NCBI GenBank assembly: GCA_013203045.1
Contig: JABMQN010000069.1
Location: 1 to 54,382, forward strand
Origin: Chloroflexota bacterium
GTDB lineage: Bacteria; Chloroflexota; Dehalococcoidia; SZUA-161; SpSt-899
DNA: 54,382 bases
Reading direction: 5' to 3'
Positions 44,899-54,184 of the stretch are shown piece by piece. The translations under genes were made by a program, and so were the position numbers. The notes under the pieces are model-generated. The model ran no database searches, had not been told where the DNA came from, and saw only the letters and a program-made list of their open reading frames with translations. Every line of letters starts with the position of its first letter. Within the stretch, counting starts at the first letter, position 1.

Positions 44899-45058
44899 TC
44901 TTCACCTTCCTCCGTATTATCAATTGTGATTCTCACCAATTCTACCACGAAACCGGGAACTATTCTAAGTTTACGATCAACACCCGTAGTTGTTGCTTGT
45001 CTTGCTCCTGACACCTTGCTATACTCATTTTTGAAAAGACCTGCTGAAAGCCATACGT

Positions 45059-45478
45059 ATGGATCCAACATTACAGTATTTGTTATTGATCTTTGGTGGT
45101 TGCCTGGGCATCTATCAAATAGCCGCCGCCGCCGGCAACTTCAAAGGCCTCTGGTTCCTCAGGAAACCCCTCCCGACTTGCATCCTTGGTTGCGTTATCC
45201 TTATTACGACATATGTCTGGTTCTTCACGTGGGGAGACGTAAAAATGAACTCGGATGCGAACAATCCCGAAGTCGAGGGAGGCCAACAGCTTGGCCTGTT
45301 TCTGGTGGGTGCATTCCTTGCTCTGGTGACTACCTTTCTCATTTCCTCCCTGGTCAATATTCGTGGTATCAAAACGGATAAGGAGTCCGTAATTGGGGAA
45401 GGGATCGAAGATTTGAAAGGAAGAACTGTTTTCCGGGCGTTCGCGTACAGGTGGAAAAATCGAAAGAGGGGTAAATGA
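45059..45478 (+). CDS. Membrane protein of unknown function upstream of PAP2
   Basis: A 139-residue protein with three hydrophobic segments (about residues 5-22, 38-56 and 78-98) and a basic tail (RWKNRKRGK). Its stop overlaps the PAP2 start by 4 bp (ATGA), so the two are translated together. No family recognised. It may be an auxiliary subunit of the phosphatase. Confidence 0.65.
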   Translation: MDPTLQYLLLIFGGCLGIYQIAAAAGNFKGLWFLRKPLPTCILGCVILITTYVWFFTWGDVKMNSDANNPEVEGGQQLGLFLVGAFLALVTTFLISSLVNIRGIKTDKESVIGEGIEDLKGRTVFRAFAYRWKNRKRGK

Positions 45479-46083
45479 AGGAAGCACCTGACAGTGCCAT
45501 CTCTGAATGGGTTACCGGATTTGTAGGCGAATGCTCATTCTTTGATGATGTAATGAGCTTACTTGCCAGTGACTTCTTCATGCCTGTAAGTATGAGCCTG
45601 ATATTGCTCTTCTTCTGGTTCGGGACTCGCGATCCAATCAAGCGGAAGAATTATCAGTATGGTGTCATGTGCGCTGCGGCATCACTGGGAATTGCAAACC
45701 TTGTGGTACATTTGTCAAACATGGTGTTCGAATTTGATCCGTGGCTTCGCCCATTTGACGTGCATGATAGCGCAGCGTATGCTGCAAAAGAAATCTTTTA
45801 TACGCCTCACGATCCTTCGTTTCCAGCAAATGCTGCTGCATCTACTTTTGGGGCGGCGTTTGGGATGTTGCTATATAATCGCAAAGCTTCGATACCCCTG
45901 TTTGTAATCGCCATCGTATATTCTTTCTCACGGGTATATGCAGGCGTACATTATCCCATAGATATGCTGGGAGGTCTGGGGATTGGATTGGGGACGGCTC
46001 TCTTTTCCTACGGATTGATGCGATTTCTATGGCAGATTCCAGCAGTTGCCCACTGGATTGGGAAGAAATTCTACTTGGCTTAG
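45475..46083 (+). CDS. PAP2-family membrane phosphatase
   Basis: A 202-residue membrane phosphatase. The PAP2 signature is split as usual: an HDPSFPANAAASTFG segment (about 104-118) and SRVYAGVHYPIDMLGG (about 143-158) with catalytic His and Asp. Four to five hydrophobic segments surround them. Members dephosphorylate phosphatidate or undecaprenyl diphosphate. An undecaprenyl role is possible for glycoprotein or S-layer assembly, but the substrate is not fixed. The gene overlaps the next gene's stop by 4 bp on the other strand. Confidence 0.88.
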   Translation: MKEAPDSAISEWVTGFVGECSFFDDVMSLLASDFFMPVSMSLILLFFWFGTRDPIKRKNYQYGVMCAAASLGIANLVVHLSNMVFEFDPWLRPFDVHDSAAYAAKEIFYTPHDPSFPANAAASTFGAAFGMLLYNRKASIPLFVIAIVYSFSRVYAGVHYPIDMLGGLGIGLGTALFSYGLMRFLWQIPAVAHWIGKKFYLA

Positions 46084-47612
46084 AACTCGTCTGTCTGTGA
46101 TAGTTCTTCAAAAACCCGGATTCGGCGCTGGGCTCCTTTGCCGGTACTTTCCGACATCAAATCATACTTCTCAACTAGCTGGTGTTGCAGGCGTCGAATG
46201 AATGAATTCTGGGGGTTTAGCTCCAGAGGCCCCTGACCTTCTTTGACGGCATTGATGGCCTCCTCAGTCTCCTTCATAGCCACGGCTTCAGAATCCACGG
46301 GCTCGCGGATATCATACAAATCGACCAGACTTTGCTCTATTTGCGAAGGTGAATTGCTGCGTATTACATAAATCGGGATCTTACTTGCTTCAGCTACTTC
46401 GAGTATCTGGGGATTTTTGCGGTAATGGTTTTTGGTTATCATTAGCAGATCGGCTGCATTCAGGCTATCGACGAGTGTCACAGGAATATGTATCTTACGA
46501 GCAATCTTTTCCAGGCGGCTCCGGTCGATGCCAAAGGAGAATATCGTTTTTGGTGCAGGTTCCTCCACGGACGGTGTTCTGGAATCAAATGCCTGAATTG
46601 GAGAGGAAGGCACTTTTCTTTCGCGTTGTACTTCGCCATCTTCATCGAACCACCGTTCTTCAACGCCGATGTCGCGGCCTCGCAGTATAGCATCTACTAC
46701 TGTGGCAACATCGGGATGAATGGCTACGCGATCCCAGCTTTGTATTTCCACTATTACATCGAATGTCGGGGGCGCTTTACGCTCCAGTATTGATTTCTGC
46801 GTTCGTCGCCGTCTTGCTTCTTCATCGCCTAGCGTGACTGTCTGAATTCCTCCTACCAGATCGGACAGCGTGGGATTCATGATGAGGTTCTCGAGCTTAT
46901 TGCCGTGTGCAGTTCCAACCAGCTGTACCCCCCGTTCAGCAATGGTACGAGCCGCCAGAGCCTCAAGCTCCGTTCCGATCTCATCAATGATGATAACTTC
47001 GGGCATGTGGTTCTCTACTGCCTCGATCATCACAGCATGCTGCATTGAAGGTCGGGCAACCTGCATTCTGCGGGAACGACCGATGGCCGGATGGGCGATA
47101 TCCCCATCACCGGCTATTTCATTGGACGTATCGACGATAACCACACGTTTCTCAAGATCATCTGCCAGCACTCGGGCCACTTCTCTAAGCATGGTGGTTT
47201 TCCCCACACCCGGGCGCCCAAGGAGCATGATACTTTTCCCTGATTCTACTAGGTCTCGGATTAGCTCGATGTTACCGAAAACGGCTCGCCCCACACGGCA
47301 TGAAAGACCAATGATGTTCCCGGCGCGATTCCTGATGGCTGAAATGCGATGAAGTGTCCTCTCAATGCCAGCGCGGTTGTCCTCCCCGAATTCCCCGATT
47401 TTGGATACCACATGCTCGATATCTTTAAGGGTCACCTCAGCAGGATTGAGAACCACTTGCTTTGCCGGGTATCGAGCTTCTGCCGGACGACCCAGGTCGA
47501 GAACGACTTCCAGAAGCTCAACACGGTCATCATCATTCCACAGAGGGCGAGAGACAAATGCCGGCATTGCACTGAGGAGTTCGTTGAGGTCATCCGTTAT
47601 TACTTTTTGCAT
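46080..47612 (-). CDS. R3H-domain AAA ATPase (ycf45-like)
   Basis: A 510-residue ATPase. Walker A GRPGVGKTT is near residue 132 and VIIDEIGTELE supplies Walker B, in an AAA/RecA-like domain resembling plastid Ycf45 and SpoIIIAA-type ATPases. The C-terminus (FIRRLQHQLVEKYDL) is an R3H nucleic-acid-binding helix with its Arg-x3-His motif. The function is unknown in bacteria. It overlaps pdxT by 13 bp upstream on the same strand. Confidence 0.88.
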   Translation of the reverse strand: MQKVITDDLNELLSAMPAFVSRPLWNDDDRVELLEVVLDLGRPAEARYPAKQVVLNPAEVTLKDIEHVVSKIGEFGEDNRAGIERTLHRISAIRNRAGNIIGLSCRVGRAVFGNIELIRDLVESGKSIMLLGRPGVGKTTMLREVARVLADDLEKRVVIVDTSNEIAGDGDIAHPAIGRSRRMQVARPSMQHAVMIEAVENHMPEVIIIDEIGTELEALAARTIAERGVQLVGTAHGNKLENLIMNPTLSDLVGGIQTVTLGDEEARRRRTQKSILERKAPPTFDVIVEIQSWDRVAIHPDVATVVDAILRGRDIGVEERWFDEDGEVQRERKVPSSPIQAFDSRTPSVEEPAPKTIFSFGIDRSRLEKIARKIHIPVTLVDSLNAADLLMITKNHYRKNPQILEVAEASKIPIYVIRSNSPSQIEQSLVDLYDIREPVDSEAVAMKETEEAINAVKEGQGPLELNPQNSFIRRLQHQLVEKYDLMSESTGKGAQRRIRVFEELSQTDEF

Positions 47613-48193
47613 TTCTCCCTTCCTTCGATCAAGCTTAGAAAATATTCGTGTATGCGAGTATCAGAAGTAAGTTCCGGATGGAATGCAGCTACAATGATGT
47701 TGCCTTCCTGTGCTACGACGGGGGTTCCGTCCTGTAGCTGAGCCAGAATTTCTACATCGTTACCCATGTTCTCAATCCATGGGGCACGAATAAAAATTGC
47801 ATGAAATGGGGAATCTCCTAAAATGGGCATGCGAATATCAGTTTCGAAGCTATCCACCTGCCTGCCGAAAGCATTGCGCTTTACTCCAATATCCATGACT
47901 TTGAGCGAGTACCCGTCAAGTCCAGCCACTTGGTTAGCCAGTAGAATCATACCAGCACATGTCCCAAGAACCGGCAGCCCTTCTGCGATCAGTCTTTGGA
48001 TTACCGGGGATAACTTGTATTTCTGCATAAGCTTTCCAATGGTAGTGCTTTCACCACCCGGTATTATAAGCCCATCCAAACCCTCGAGTTCCTGGGGAAG
48101 GCGCACCGGGACAGCCTTGGCTCCGAGCTGTTGCAGAATCTTGATATGTTCGATGAAGGCCCCTTGCAGGGCCAGTACGCCGATTCTTTTCAT
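47600..48193 (-). CDS. pdxT: Pyridoxal 5'-phosphate synthase glutaminase subunit PdxT
   Basis: A 197-residue class I amidotransferase that supplies ammonia to PdxS. The motifs are GVLALQGAFIEH at the start, the catalytic GTCAGMILLA (Cys near 79), RAPWIE and the final AAFHPELT with catalytic His and Glu. Length is typical. It is separated from pdxS by 73 bp that contain a REP-like element. Confidence 0.95.
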   Translation of the reverse strand: MKRIGVLALQGAFIEHIKILQQLGAKAVPVRLPQELEGLDGLIIPGGESTTIGKLMQKYKLSPVIQRLIAEGLPVLGTCAGMILLANQVAGLDGYSLKVMDIGVKRNAFGRQVDSFETDIRMPILGDSPFHAIFIRAPWIENMGNDVEILAQLQDGTPVVAQEGNIIVAAFHPELTSDTRIHEYFLSLIEGREKCKK

Positions 48194-48217
48194 GTTGTAC
48201 TGATTCGTGGCATGACT

Positions 48218-48256
48218 CTTCAGGATCGCTTCACGCGAAGCTAAAGCCTCGCACTA
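48218..48256. repeat. Short REP-like element inside the pdxS-pdxT operon
   Basis: It shares TTCAGGATCGCTT and GCTAAAGCCTCGC with the element at 39006-39093 but lacks its middle part. It may modulate the pdxS to pdxT ratio. Confidence 0.65.
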
Positions 48257-48266
48257 CGAGAGTATT

Positions 48267-49154
48267 CTACCAACCCCTAGTGGCCATGAGTTCGGTTTCA
48301 GGGATTGCCTTGATTTCCAGTCCTGGCATCGCTTTTCCGAGGTCTCGCGATACGTTGGCGATGATTTCAGGATCATTGAAATGTGTTGTGGCTTGGACGA
48401 TCGCTTTGGCCATCACTTCCGGGTTCGAAGATTTGAATATCCCGGATCCCACGAAATTACCTTCAGCACCCAACTGCATCAGCAGTGCAGCGTCGGCAGG
48501 AGTAGCGATGCCTCCAGCAGCGAAGTTCACCACCGGCAGCTTACCAGTTTTGTATACCTCTTGAACCAACTCAAATGGGGCATTGAGTCTCTTCGCCTCA
48601 GCCATCAATTCATCTTGCGTCATGCTCTGGAGCTTGCGCATACTGCTCATTACCGAGCGCATATGCCGGACTGCTTCAACAATGTTACCGGTTCCGGCTT
48701 CTCCTTTGGTGCGAATCATGGCTGCGCCTTCGCCGATTCGCCTTAGAGCTTCACCCAAGTTGCGGCAACCACAAACAAAGGGAACCTTAAAATCATGTTT
48801 CCAGATGTGATTGGCTTCATCAGCCGGGGTAAGGACTTCGGATTCGTCAAGGTAATCCACGCCCAGCGATTCCAGAACCTGCGCTTCCACGAAATGTCCA
48901 ATTCTACACTTGGCCATCACCGGGATACTGACGGCATTGATGATCGCCTCAATCATGCTGGGATCTGACATACGGGCGACACCTCCATCGGCTCGAATGT
49001 CAGAAGGCACTCGTTCCAAAGCCATCACAGCGCATGCACCGGCTTCCTCAGCGATTTTAGCCTGATCGGGCGTGACCACGTCCATGATTACTCCACCTTT
49101 GAGCATCTGGGCCAGCCCTGTTTTAACTGTCCATGTACCCTTCTCCGTCTCCAT
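48267..49154 (-). CDS. pdxS: Pyridoxal 5'-phosphate synthase lyase subunit PdxS
   Basis: A 295-residue (beta/alpha)8 enzyme that makes PLP from ribose 5-phosphate, glyceraldehyde 3-phosphate and ammonia. Recognised by [20 protein letters not shown], the [11 protein letters not shown] stretch, the TKGEAGTGN phosphate loop and [21 protein letters not shown]. The length is standard. It heads the pdxS-pdxT-R3H transcript. Confidence 0.97.
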   Translation of the reverse strand: METEKGTWTVKTGLAQMLKGGVIMDVVTPDQAKIAEEAGACAVMALERVPSDIRADGGVARMSDPSMIEAIINAVSIPVMAKCRIGHFVEAQVLESLGVDYLDESEVLTPADEANHIWKHDFKVPFVCGCRNLGEALRRIGEGAAMIRTKGEAGTGNIVEAVRHMRSVMSSMRKLQSMTQDELMAEAKRLNAPFELVQEVYKTGKLPVVNFAAGGIATPADAALLMQLGAEGNFVGSGIFKSSNPEVMAKAIVQATTHFNDPEIIANVSRDLGKAMPGLEIKAIPETELMATRGW

Positions 49155-49275
49155 CCTGATCCCCTTCTTGAGTCTGAATTAGCGATATCGTAACTATCGC
49201 CTCGGCAAGAACATTGTACATCTGCGCAAACGTGAATGCAAGCACAGGAGGTATTGGGGGCTATCCTACGCGAAT

Positions 49276-49305
49276 TTGAACACCATCTCCTGAGCACTGT
49301 ATACT
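49276..49305 (+). promoter_or_regulatory. Probable promoter of the gamma-carbonic-anhydrase-like gene
   Basis: TTGAAC (49276-49281), an 18-bp spacer and TATACT (49300-49305), 32 bp before the start codon. Confidence 0.5.
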
Positions 49306-49337
49306 AATGAATGGTTTTGATTTAGGAGGGCATGCAG

Positions 49338-49862
49338 GTGCTTGAAAGTTTTATGGGGAAAATGCCTCACATACCGGATTCTTGTTTTGTGAGTGATGCG
49401 GCTTACATTATGGGTGATATTGAGTTTGGGGAGGGTTGCAGCGTTTGGCCGGGGGCTGTCATTCGGGGGGATGCCCCGGGTGGAGTTCATGGCAGCCAGA
49501 TGATCATTGGAAACAATACTCACATCGAGGATAACGTAACCGTACATTTTACCAAGAGCATCGGCGATAGGGTAGTGATGGGGCATGGGGCTGTAGTAGA
49601 GGCCTATTCGATCGGTAACAACGTTTTGATAGGGGACAATGCTACTTTGCTAGCCTATAGTAAGATCGGTGACAACTGCATCATTGCGGCGGGGTCAACG
49701 GTCACCGAGGGGATGGAGATACCAGATAATTCCTTTGTCACCGGATCTCCGGCGAAAATTAAGCGAGCTACCTCAGAGAAACAAATGGAAATGTTGGAAG
49801 AATTGCTCTCTTACATGCCACCGTTGATAGCGGAGCACAAGCAAAACAGGTGTGATTGCTAG
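49338..49862 (+). CDS. Gamma-carbonic-anhydrase-family left-handed beta-helix protein
   Basis: A 174-residue hexapeptide-repeat protein of the CamH/YrdA type. Ligand-like histidines are in NVTVHFT and MGHGAVVEAY, but the third family histidine, five residues after GH, is Glu here (VVEAYS instead of the usual LHGC). Zinc binding and hydratase activity are therefore uncertain. GTG 49338 has AGGAGGG 7 bp upstream; the ATG at 49332 is too close to that site but is possible. Many members are catalytically inactive or act on acyl groups. Confidence 0.85.
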   Translation: MLESFMGKMPHIPDSCFVSDAAYIMGDIEFGEGCSVWPGAVIRGDAPGGVHGSQMIIGNNTHIEDNVTVHFTKSIGDRVVMGHGAVVEAYSIGNNVLIGDNATLLAYSKIGDNCIIAAGSTVTEGMEIPDNSFVTGSPAKIKRATSEKQMEMLEELLSYMPPLIAEHKQNRCDC

Positions 49863-49875
49863 CTATAGAATAGAA

Positions 49876-49896
49876 GGGCGAGTTTAAAACTCGCCC
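49876..49896. repeat. Perfect 21-bp palindrome between convergent genes
   Basis: GGGCGAGTTT (49876-49885) and AAACTCGCCC (49887-49896) around one A, with CCTAC following. It belongs to the same design class as the 25368 palindrome. No T-run, so its terminator role is unclear. Confidence 0.6.
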
Positions 49897-49906
49897 CTAC
49901 CCGCCC

Positions 49907-51565
49907 CTACATTCGTTCGGGGGCGTTCATGCCCATGAGATGCAGTGCTTTGGCCATCACGAATCGTGATGCTTCAACTAGCTTGAGCCGGGCAGCAGTG
50001 AGTTGCTCATCTTCAGTGATGACTCTGCATTTCTCGTAGAAATTGTGAAAAGATGTAGCTAAGTCTTGGGCATAGTAGGGAAGATGTTGGGGTTCAAGAG
50101 TCTTGGCTACAATTTCCAACGTTTCAGCGAACTGTATTAGCAATTTGATGATATCCAACTCTGCCGGTTCAGTTAAAAGCGATACGTTGCCGTTCGAATA
50201 GTCGATTCCTTTCTCACGTGCAAGCCGCATGATACCCGCAATGCGGGCGTGGCCGTATTGGACATAGTAGACAGGATTGTCCAGCGATTGCTTTTTAGCC
50301 AGCTCCAGGTCAAAGTCCATCTGGCTGTTTGCCGAACGAGCGAGGAAAAAGAAACGGCAAACGTCAGCACCGACCTCTTCAATCACTTCGCGCAATGTGA
50401 CGATATCTCCGGTTCGCTTGGAGACCTTCACCACTTCTTCCCCTCGGCGCAGGCTGACCATTTGAGAAAGCAAAATATCAAGGTTATTCCCCGAAATGCC
50501 TAAAGCATCCATGGCTGTTTTCATTCTGGAAACATGCCCCTGGTGATCGGCGCCCCAGATGTCTATTACGCGGTCGAATCCCCGCTCCGCGAATTTGTTG
50601 TAGTGGTAAGCAATATCGGCAGCGAAGTAGGTAGGCACACCACTTGATCGGACGAGAACGTTATCCTTATCTTCACCGAGTTCGGTCGAAACGAACCATT
50701 GCGCTCCTTCCCGCTCCTCAATGTGGTTGTCCTGGCCTAGGAGTGCCATGATTTTCTCGAACTGGCCGGAATCGTACAACGTTTGTTCGCTGAACCAGTT
50801 ATCGAATTCCACTCCAAGTAGCTTCAGATCCTCGTCGATCTGTCGGAGCATCTTTTCAAGTCCCAGTTTCCCCAGATGCGCTTTGGCTTCCTCTTCTGAC
50901 ATACTCTCGATTTTTGATTTCTCGCTTTCGAGGTCTTGGGCCAAGTCGATCATGTACTGGCCGAAGTAACCGTCCGGAGGCATCTCGGCAGGAAGCCCGA
51001 GAACTGCTTCACGGTAACGCGCGTACAGAGAAGCGAAGAAGTTATCCATCTGATTGCCGGCATCGTTGATGTAATACTCTTTCTCGACAGAATAGCCTGT
51101 TGCACTCAGGATGTTGGCCAGAGTGCTGCCCAATACTGATCCGCGGCCGTGCCCTACGTGAAGTGGGCCGGTAGGGTTGACGCTGACAAATTCCAGTTGG
51201 AGTTTTGTGCCCTGTCCCAGTGCTGAGTTGCCATATTGAATGCCCTGGTTTAGAATCTCGTCAACTTGTCGGGTGAGCCAATCATGGCTGAGAACAATGT
51301 TAATGAAACCTGGGCGCAATACCTCAACCTTTTCTACGCCGTCGATAGGAGATAAAACACTGGTTATGGCTTCAGCGATAGTGAACGGATTCATCCTGGC
51401 AGCTTTGGCCAGTTTCATTGCAACAGTTGCTGCATAATCGCCATGTTCCGGGTTTTGAGGATGTTCAAGGACAATATCAGGCAAATCCACCTGAGGTATA
51501 AGTCCCTGTTGTTGTGCTTGAGCGGCGGCCTGTTCCAGGTTTTTTACGATTGTATCTCTGATCAT
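49907..51565 (-). CDS. argS: Arginyl-tRNA synthetase
   Basis: A 552-residue class Ia synthetase. The HIGH box reads HVGHG after SVNPTGPL, and the KMSKS-equivalent VVKVSKRTGD lies near 380. The N-terminal Add-1 domain and C-terminal anticodon-binding DALR domain (FHNFYEKCRV and MNAPERM end) are complete. The gene is single and complete, transcribed towards the carbonic-anhydrase-like gene. Confidence 0.97.
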   Translation of the reverse strand: MIRDTIVKNLEQAAAQAQQQGLIPQVDLPDIVLEHPQNPEHGDYAATVAMKLAKAARMNPFTIAEAITSVLSPIDGVEKVEVLRPGFINIVLSHDWLTRQVDEILNQGIQYGNSALGQGTKLQLEFVSVNPTGPLHVGHGRGSVLGSTLANILSATGYSVEKEYYINDAGNQMDNFFASLYARYREAVLGLPAEMPPDGYFGQYMIDLAQDLESEKSKIESMSEEEAKAHLGKLGLEKMLRQIDEDLKLLGVEFDNWFSEQTLYDSGQFEKIMALLGQDNHIEEREGAQWFVSTELGEDKDNVLVRSSGVPTYFAADIAYHYNKFAERGFDRVIDIWGADHQGHVSRMKTAMDALGISGNNLDILLSQMVSLRRGEEVVKVSKRTGDIVTLREVIEEVGADVCRFFFLARSANSQMDFDLELAKKQSLDNPVYYVQYGHARIAGIMRLAREKGIDYSNGNVSLLTEPAELDIIKLLIQFAETLEIVAKTLEPQHLPYYAQDLATSFHNFYEKCRVITEDEQLTAARLKLVEASRFVMAKALHLMGMNAPERM

Positions 51566-51726
51566 TGGAAGCTTTCTTATTCTAACATATAGTTAAGCTC
51601 AAGCGAGATACAGATTCTGATATAGGTATTTTAAAATGGTCTGTTCCTAAAGGCCTTGGATTTGGATACAACCAAGACCTATCGACCAGTTAATGGCCCT
51701 GAGAATTAAAGAGTATCCGTTCAATT

Positions 51727-52389
51727 TCAAATCTCATCTCCCGGTGGCGTTATACCTTCAATCAGTTTGTTGTCAAACACAAACCGACAGATCTCTGCAT
51801 CGTTCCGCAGATCCAGTTTCCGCATGGCCCGCGATTTGTAGGACTCTATGGTTTTCGCGCTCAGGCGCAGATCATCTGCTATTTCTTTAGGTTTTTGGCC
51901 TCTCGCTATCAGGCAAAGTACCTGAAGTTCACGATCAGATAGGCTGTCCACAGGATCGACTTGGGCCTGTTTGGCCAAGAGTTGCAGCATGACATTATCA
52001 CGAGCTTCGTTCGATAAAAACTGCTTCCCTTGAAAAACAAGACGAACCGCGTTATGAAGCTCTCGCGACGAAGTACCTTTGGTGATGTAACCCAATGCAC
52101 CCGCTTTCAAGGCACGCACGGCGTACTGTTGTTCAGGGTACACTGTAAGGATTAGTACCCGTGCATCAGGATCAAACGATGAAATCTGCTTCACAGCGTC
52201 CAGACCGTCCATACCGGGCATGGAGATGTCGAGAATTGCCACATCAGGATGCGTTCTCTGGTATTCTTGGATCGCCTCTAACCCATTGGACGCCTCAGCT
52301 ATTACCGATATGTCGGTAGCTTGTTCCAGAATGCTTTTCAGTCCTTCTCGGACCAGTTGGTGATCATCTGCAAGAAGTGCCCTGATCAT
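51727..52389 (-). CDS. NarL/LuxR-family response regulator
   Basis: A 220-residue regulator with an N-terminal receiver domain (DDHQLV at 8-13, phospho-acceptor Asp in VAILDISMPG near residue 54, TVY and the lysine region KAGALGYITKGTS) and a C-terminal LuxR helix-turn-helix (LSDRELQVLCLIARGQKPKEIADDL). It overlaps the truncated kinase gene by 4 bp (ATGA), so the two once formed a two-component pair. The kinase is now broken, so activation may be by another kinase. Confidence 0.92.
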   Translation of the reverse strand: MIRALLADDHQLVREGLKSILEQATDISVIAEASNGLEAIQEYQRTHPDVAILDISMPGMDGLDAVKQISSFDPDARVLILTVYPEQQYAVRALKAGALGYITKGTSSRELHNAVRLVFQGKQFLSNEARDNVMLQLLAKQAQVDPVDSLSDRELQVLCLIARGQKPKEIADDLRLSAKTIESYKSRAMRKLDLRNDAEICRFVFDNKLIEGITPPGDEI

Positions 52390-52718
52390 ATCTTTCCTTT
52401 TAGCTCATTAAGAGGCAAGTCCGTGCTCTCGCTGACAGCCACTTCAGTTTGAGAGATAAATAAAGGTAGAATTACCGTGATTTTAGTACCCTTGCCAGGA
52501 CTGCTTGATACGGTGATTTTACCTCCGGCTAATTGTGCCCGCTCACGCATACCCAGCAGTCCCAACGCTCCCTCTTTCAGGACCGAATGGTGATCAAAAC
52601 CAATCCCATCGTCCGATACACTCAGAACGATCATTTCAGCTTCTGTTATGACCTCGACTTCCGTCTGAGAGGCATTGGCATGCTTCCATACGTTAGTAAG
52701 AGCCTCCGCGTATATATG
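52386..52718 (-). pseudogene. Histidine kinase remnant (ATPase domain only)
   Basis: The remaining 110 codons match the HATPase_c part of NarX/LiaS-type kinases: IYAEALTNVWKHANASQ (N box), DDGIGFD (G1), GLLGMRERAQLAGG (G2) and GKGTKITVILP. The sensor and dimerisation regions are missing. Upstream of His codon 52718 the frame is antisense of a different gene. It overlaps the response regulator by 4 bp. Confidence 0.8.
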
Positions 52719-53096
52719 GGAACTCGTTTCATCGCCACCAAAGAATGCGACGCACATCCCAGAGTTAAGGAATCAATAATCCAGGGTTACGACGCCTGCA
52801 CCGTGAGTGTCAATAAATGGATGGTAGCAGGACGAGATTTGCGTAATTCGTTCACCCAGAAGTTCTCGGAAATGAGAGAGGGGAACGTTCCGATGGAAGA
52901 GATACTCCAATTCATGAAGGATCACACGATGTACGACGCCCTAGTCCAGGGAGATATCGAAGAAGGTGAGCTACCTTGTAGTCAGAATGCAGGGATCATC
53001 ACAGAGCTCATAAGTGCTGGTGATGTGGTTCGAAATGTCGTCGCCGAACTCGCGTCGGTCATGGCAGTGCTAGAGAGTAAAGTGAAGGCCGTATGA
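52716..53096 (+). pseudogene. C-terminal remnant of a nitronate monooxygenase-like flavin oxidoreductase
   Basis: The frame MGTRFIATKECDAHPRVKE.. matches the second half of 2-nitropropane dioxygenase/nitronate monooxygenase-type FMN enzymes, where GTRF-x-x-x-x-E follows the phosphate-binding loop. The N-terminal FMN-binding barrel is absent. The frame upstream of 52716 is antisense of the kinase. It abuts the kinase remnant head-to-head. It could still be translated from an internal start but is unlikely to be functional. Confidence 0.65.
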
Positions 53097-53165
53097 GTGC
53101 CCAAATGGCTTCCGGAGGAGTGATCGCTCTGACTTGTGTGATAGAAAACAAAACTGTGTGGGGAT

Positions 53166-54164
53166 TTAGGAGAGTGGCGACTGGATTTCACCCAGAGCCA
53201 TGCGGGCTATATCGCTAAGGAAAATAAGAGGCATCCCATGCTTTTGAGCCACAGGCGAAAGGTTGTGAATGCACATGGGGCAGAGGCAGGCCATCGCCTG
53301 GGCGCCGCTTTCCCTGGCATCGATGATGTTCTTCTCCTGATCTGGAACTGGATCACCGTTTCCCAGAAGTAGTTTGATACTGGCGCAACACAGCGCTTTC
53401 TCTCGATCATGGGTGCGGCAGACTCTCGTGACCCCCGTCAGTTCAAACAACTCATCGATATAATGTTCCTTCTCCGGGGTATGACGGGAAGAGCATGGTC
53501 GTTGATAAGCGATTTTTAGGTCCAGAGGTTTAATACGGTCTTTGTTCCTTGTAAGATACTCCACGATGTATTCGGAAAGGTGGACCGGGCGGAAGGGAAC
53601 TTCTATTCCATATTCGGGGGCAAGAGTGGCTAGCATGGCATAACAGTCGTCGTGGAAGCAGACGATTTCACTGGCACCGGTCAAAGACAGCCGATCGACA
53701 AGGTCCCGGGCATGTTTCCTTTGAATGCTTTCTGCGCCCCAGTGGCTGAACAGCACCCAGCAGTAGTACGGCTTGCCACCCACGCGGGGCAGATCATACA
53801 GTTCGCCCTGGAGGAGACTGGCATCGGTTTTTGCAAAGACACAGGTGGTCATTACCCGCTCGGATCGGGGGAGGCCTTCAAGTTCGCCCGCGAATACGTA
53901 TTTGGCCTCTTCGATACGGGCAGTCTCTTCATCCAGAAAAACGCGATACTTCTCTTGAAGTTCCGCTATCAGGTCAAAGGGGTTGGCTTTCTCTGGGCAA
54001 ATTTCATTACAGGCATAACAGGTGATGCATTGCTTGAGGATAGGCGTCTCTTGCCCATCGATCATGGCTTTAAAAGACGCAATTGCCTGGTCGCGTTCGA
54101 TATCAATCCACTGGCACTCGACCAGACAGTCACCGCACAAATCGCAAAGATCAGGTTTGAACAT
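53166..54164 (-). CDS. (Fe-S)-binding protein of the HdrD/CCG type
   Basis: A 332-residue soluble protein. Two 4Fe-4S motifs, CDLCGDCLVECQ and CITCYACNEICP, open it. The rest resembles CCG domains: CFHDDCYAML, RPCSSRHTPEK, ALCCASIKLLLG and CLCPMCIHNL. The Gly of the canonical CCG is Ala here. ATG 54164 begins the Fe-S motif directly. A longer frame to 54323 would run antisense-free but through another gene's coding tail and is rejected. Partner and substrate are unknown. Confidence 0.8.
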   Translation of the reverse strand: MFKPDLCDLCGDCLVECQWIDIERDQAIASFKAMIDGQETPILKQCITCYACNEICPEKANPFDLIAELQEKYRVFLDEETARIEEAKYVFAGELEGLPRSERVMTTCVFAKTDASLLQGELYDLPRVGGKPYYCWVLFSHWGAESIQRKHARDLVDRLSLTGASEIVCFHDDCYAMLATLAPEYGIEVPFRPVHLSEYIVEYLTRNKDRIKPLDLKIAYQRPCSSRHTPEKEHYIDELFELTGVTRVCRTHDREKALCCASIKLLLGNGDPVPDQEKNIIDARESGAQAMACLCPMCIHNLSPVAQKHGMPLIFLSDIARMALGEIQSPLS

Positions 54165-54184
54165 TGGCGTTGCCGAATGCTGTT

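Noticed and set aside
52533-52715. N-terminal part of the flavin-oxidoreductase frame
   Set aside because: It is antisense of the kinase ATPase domain, whose motifs are unmistakable.
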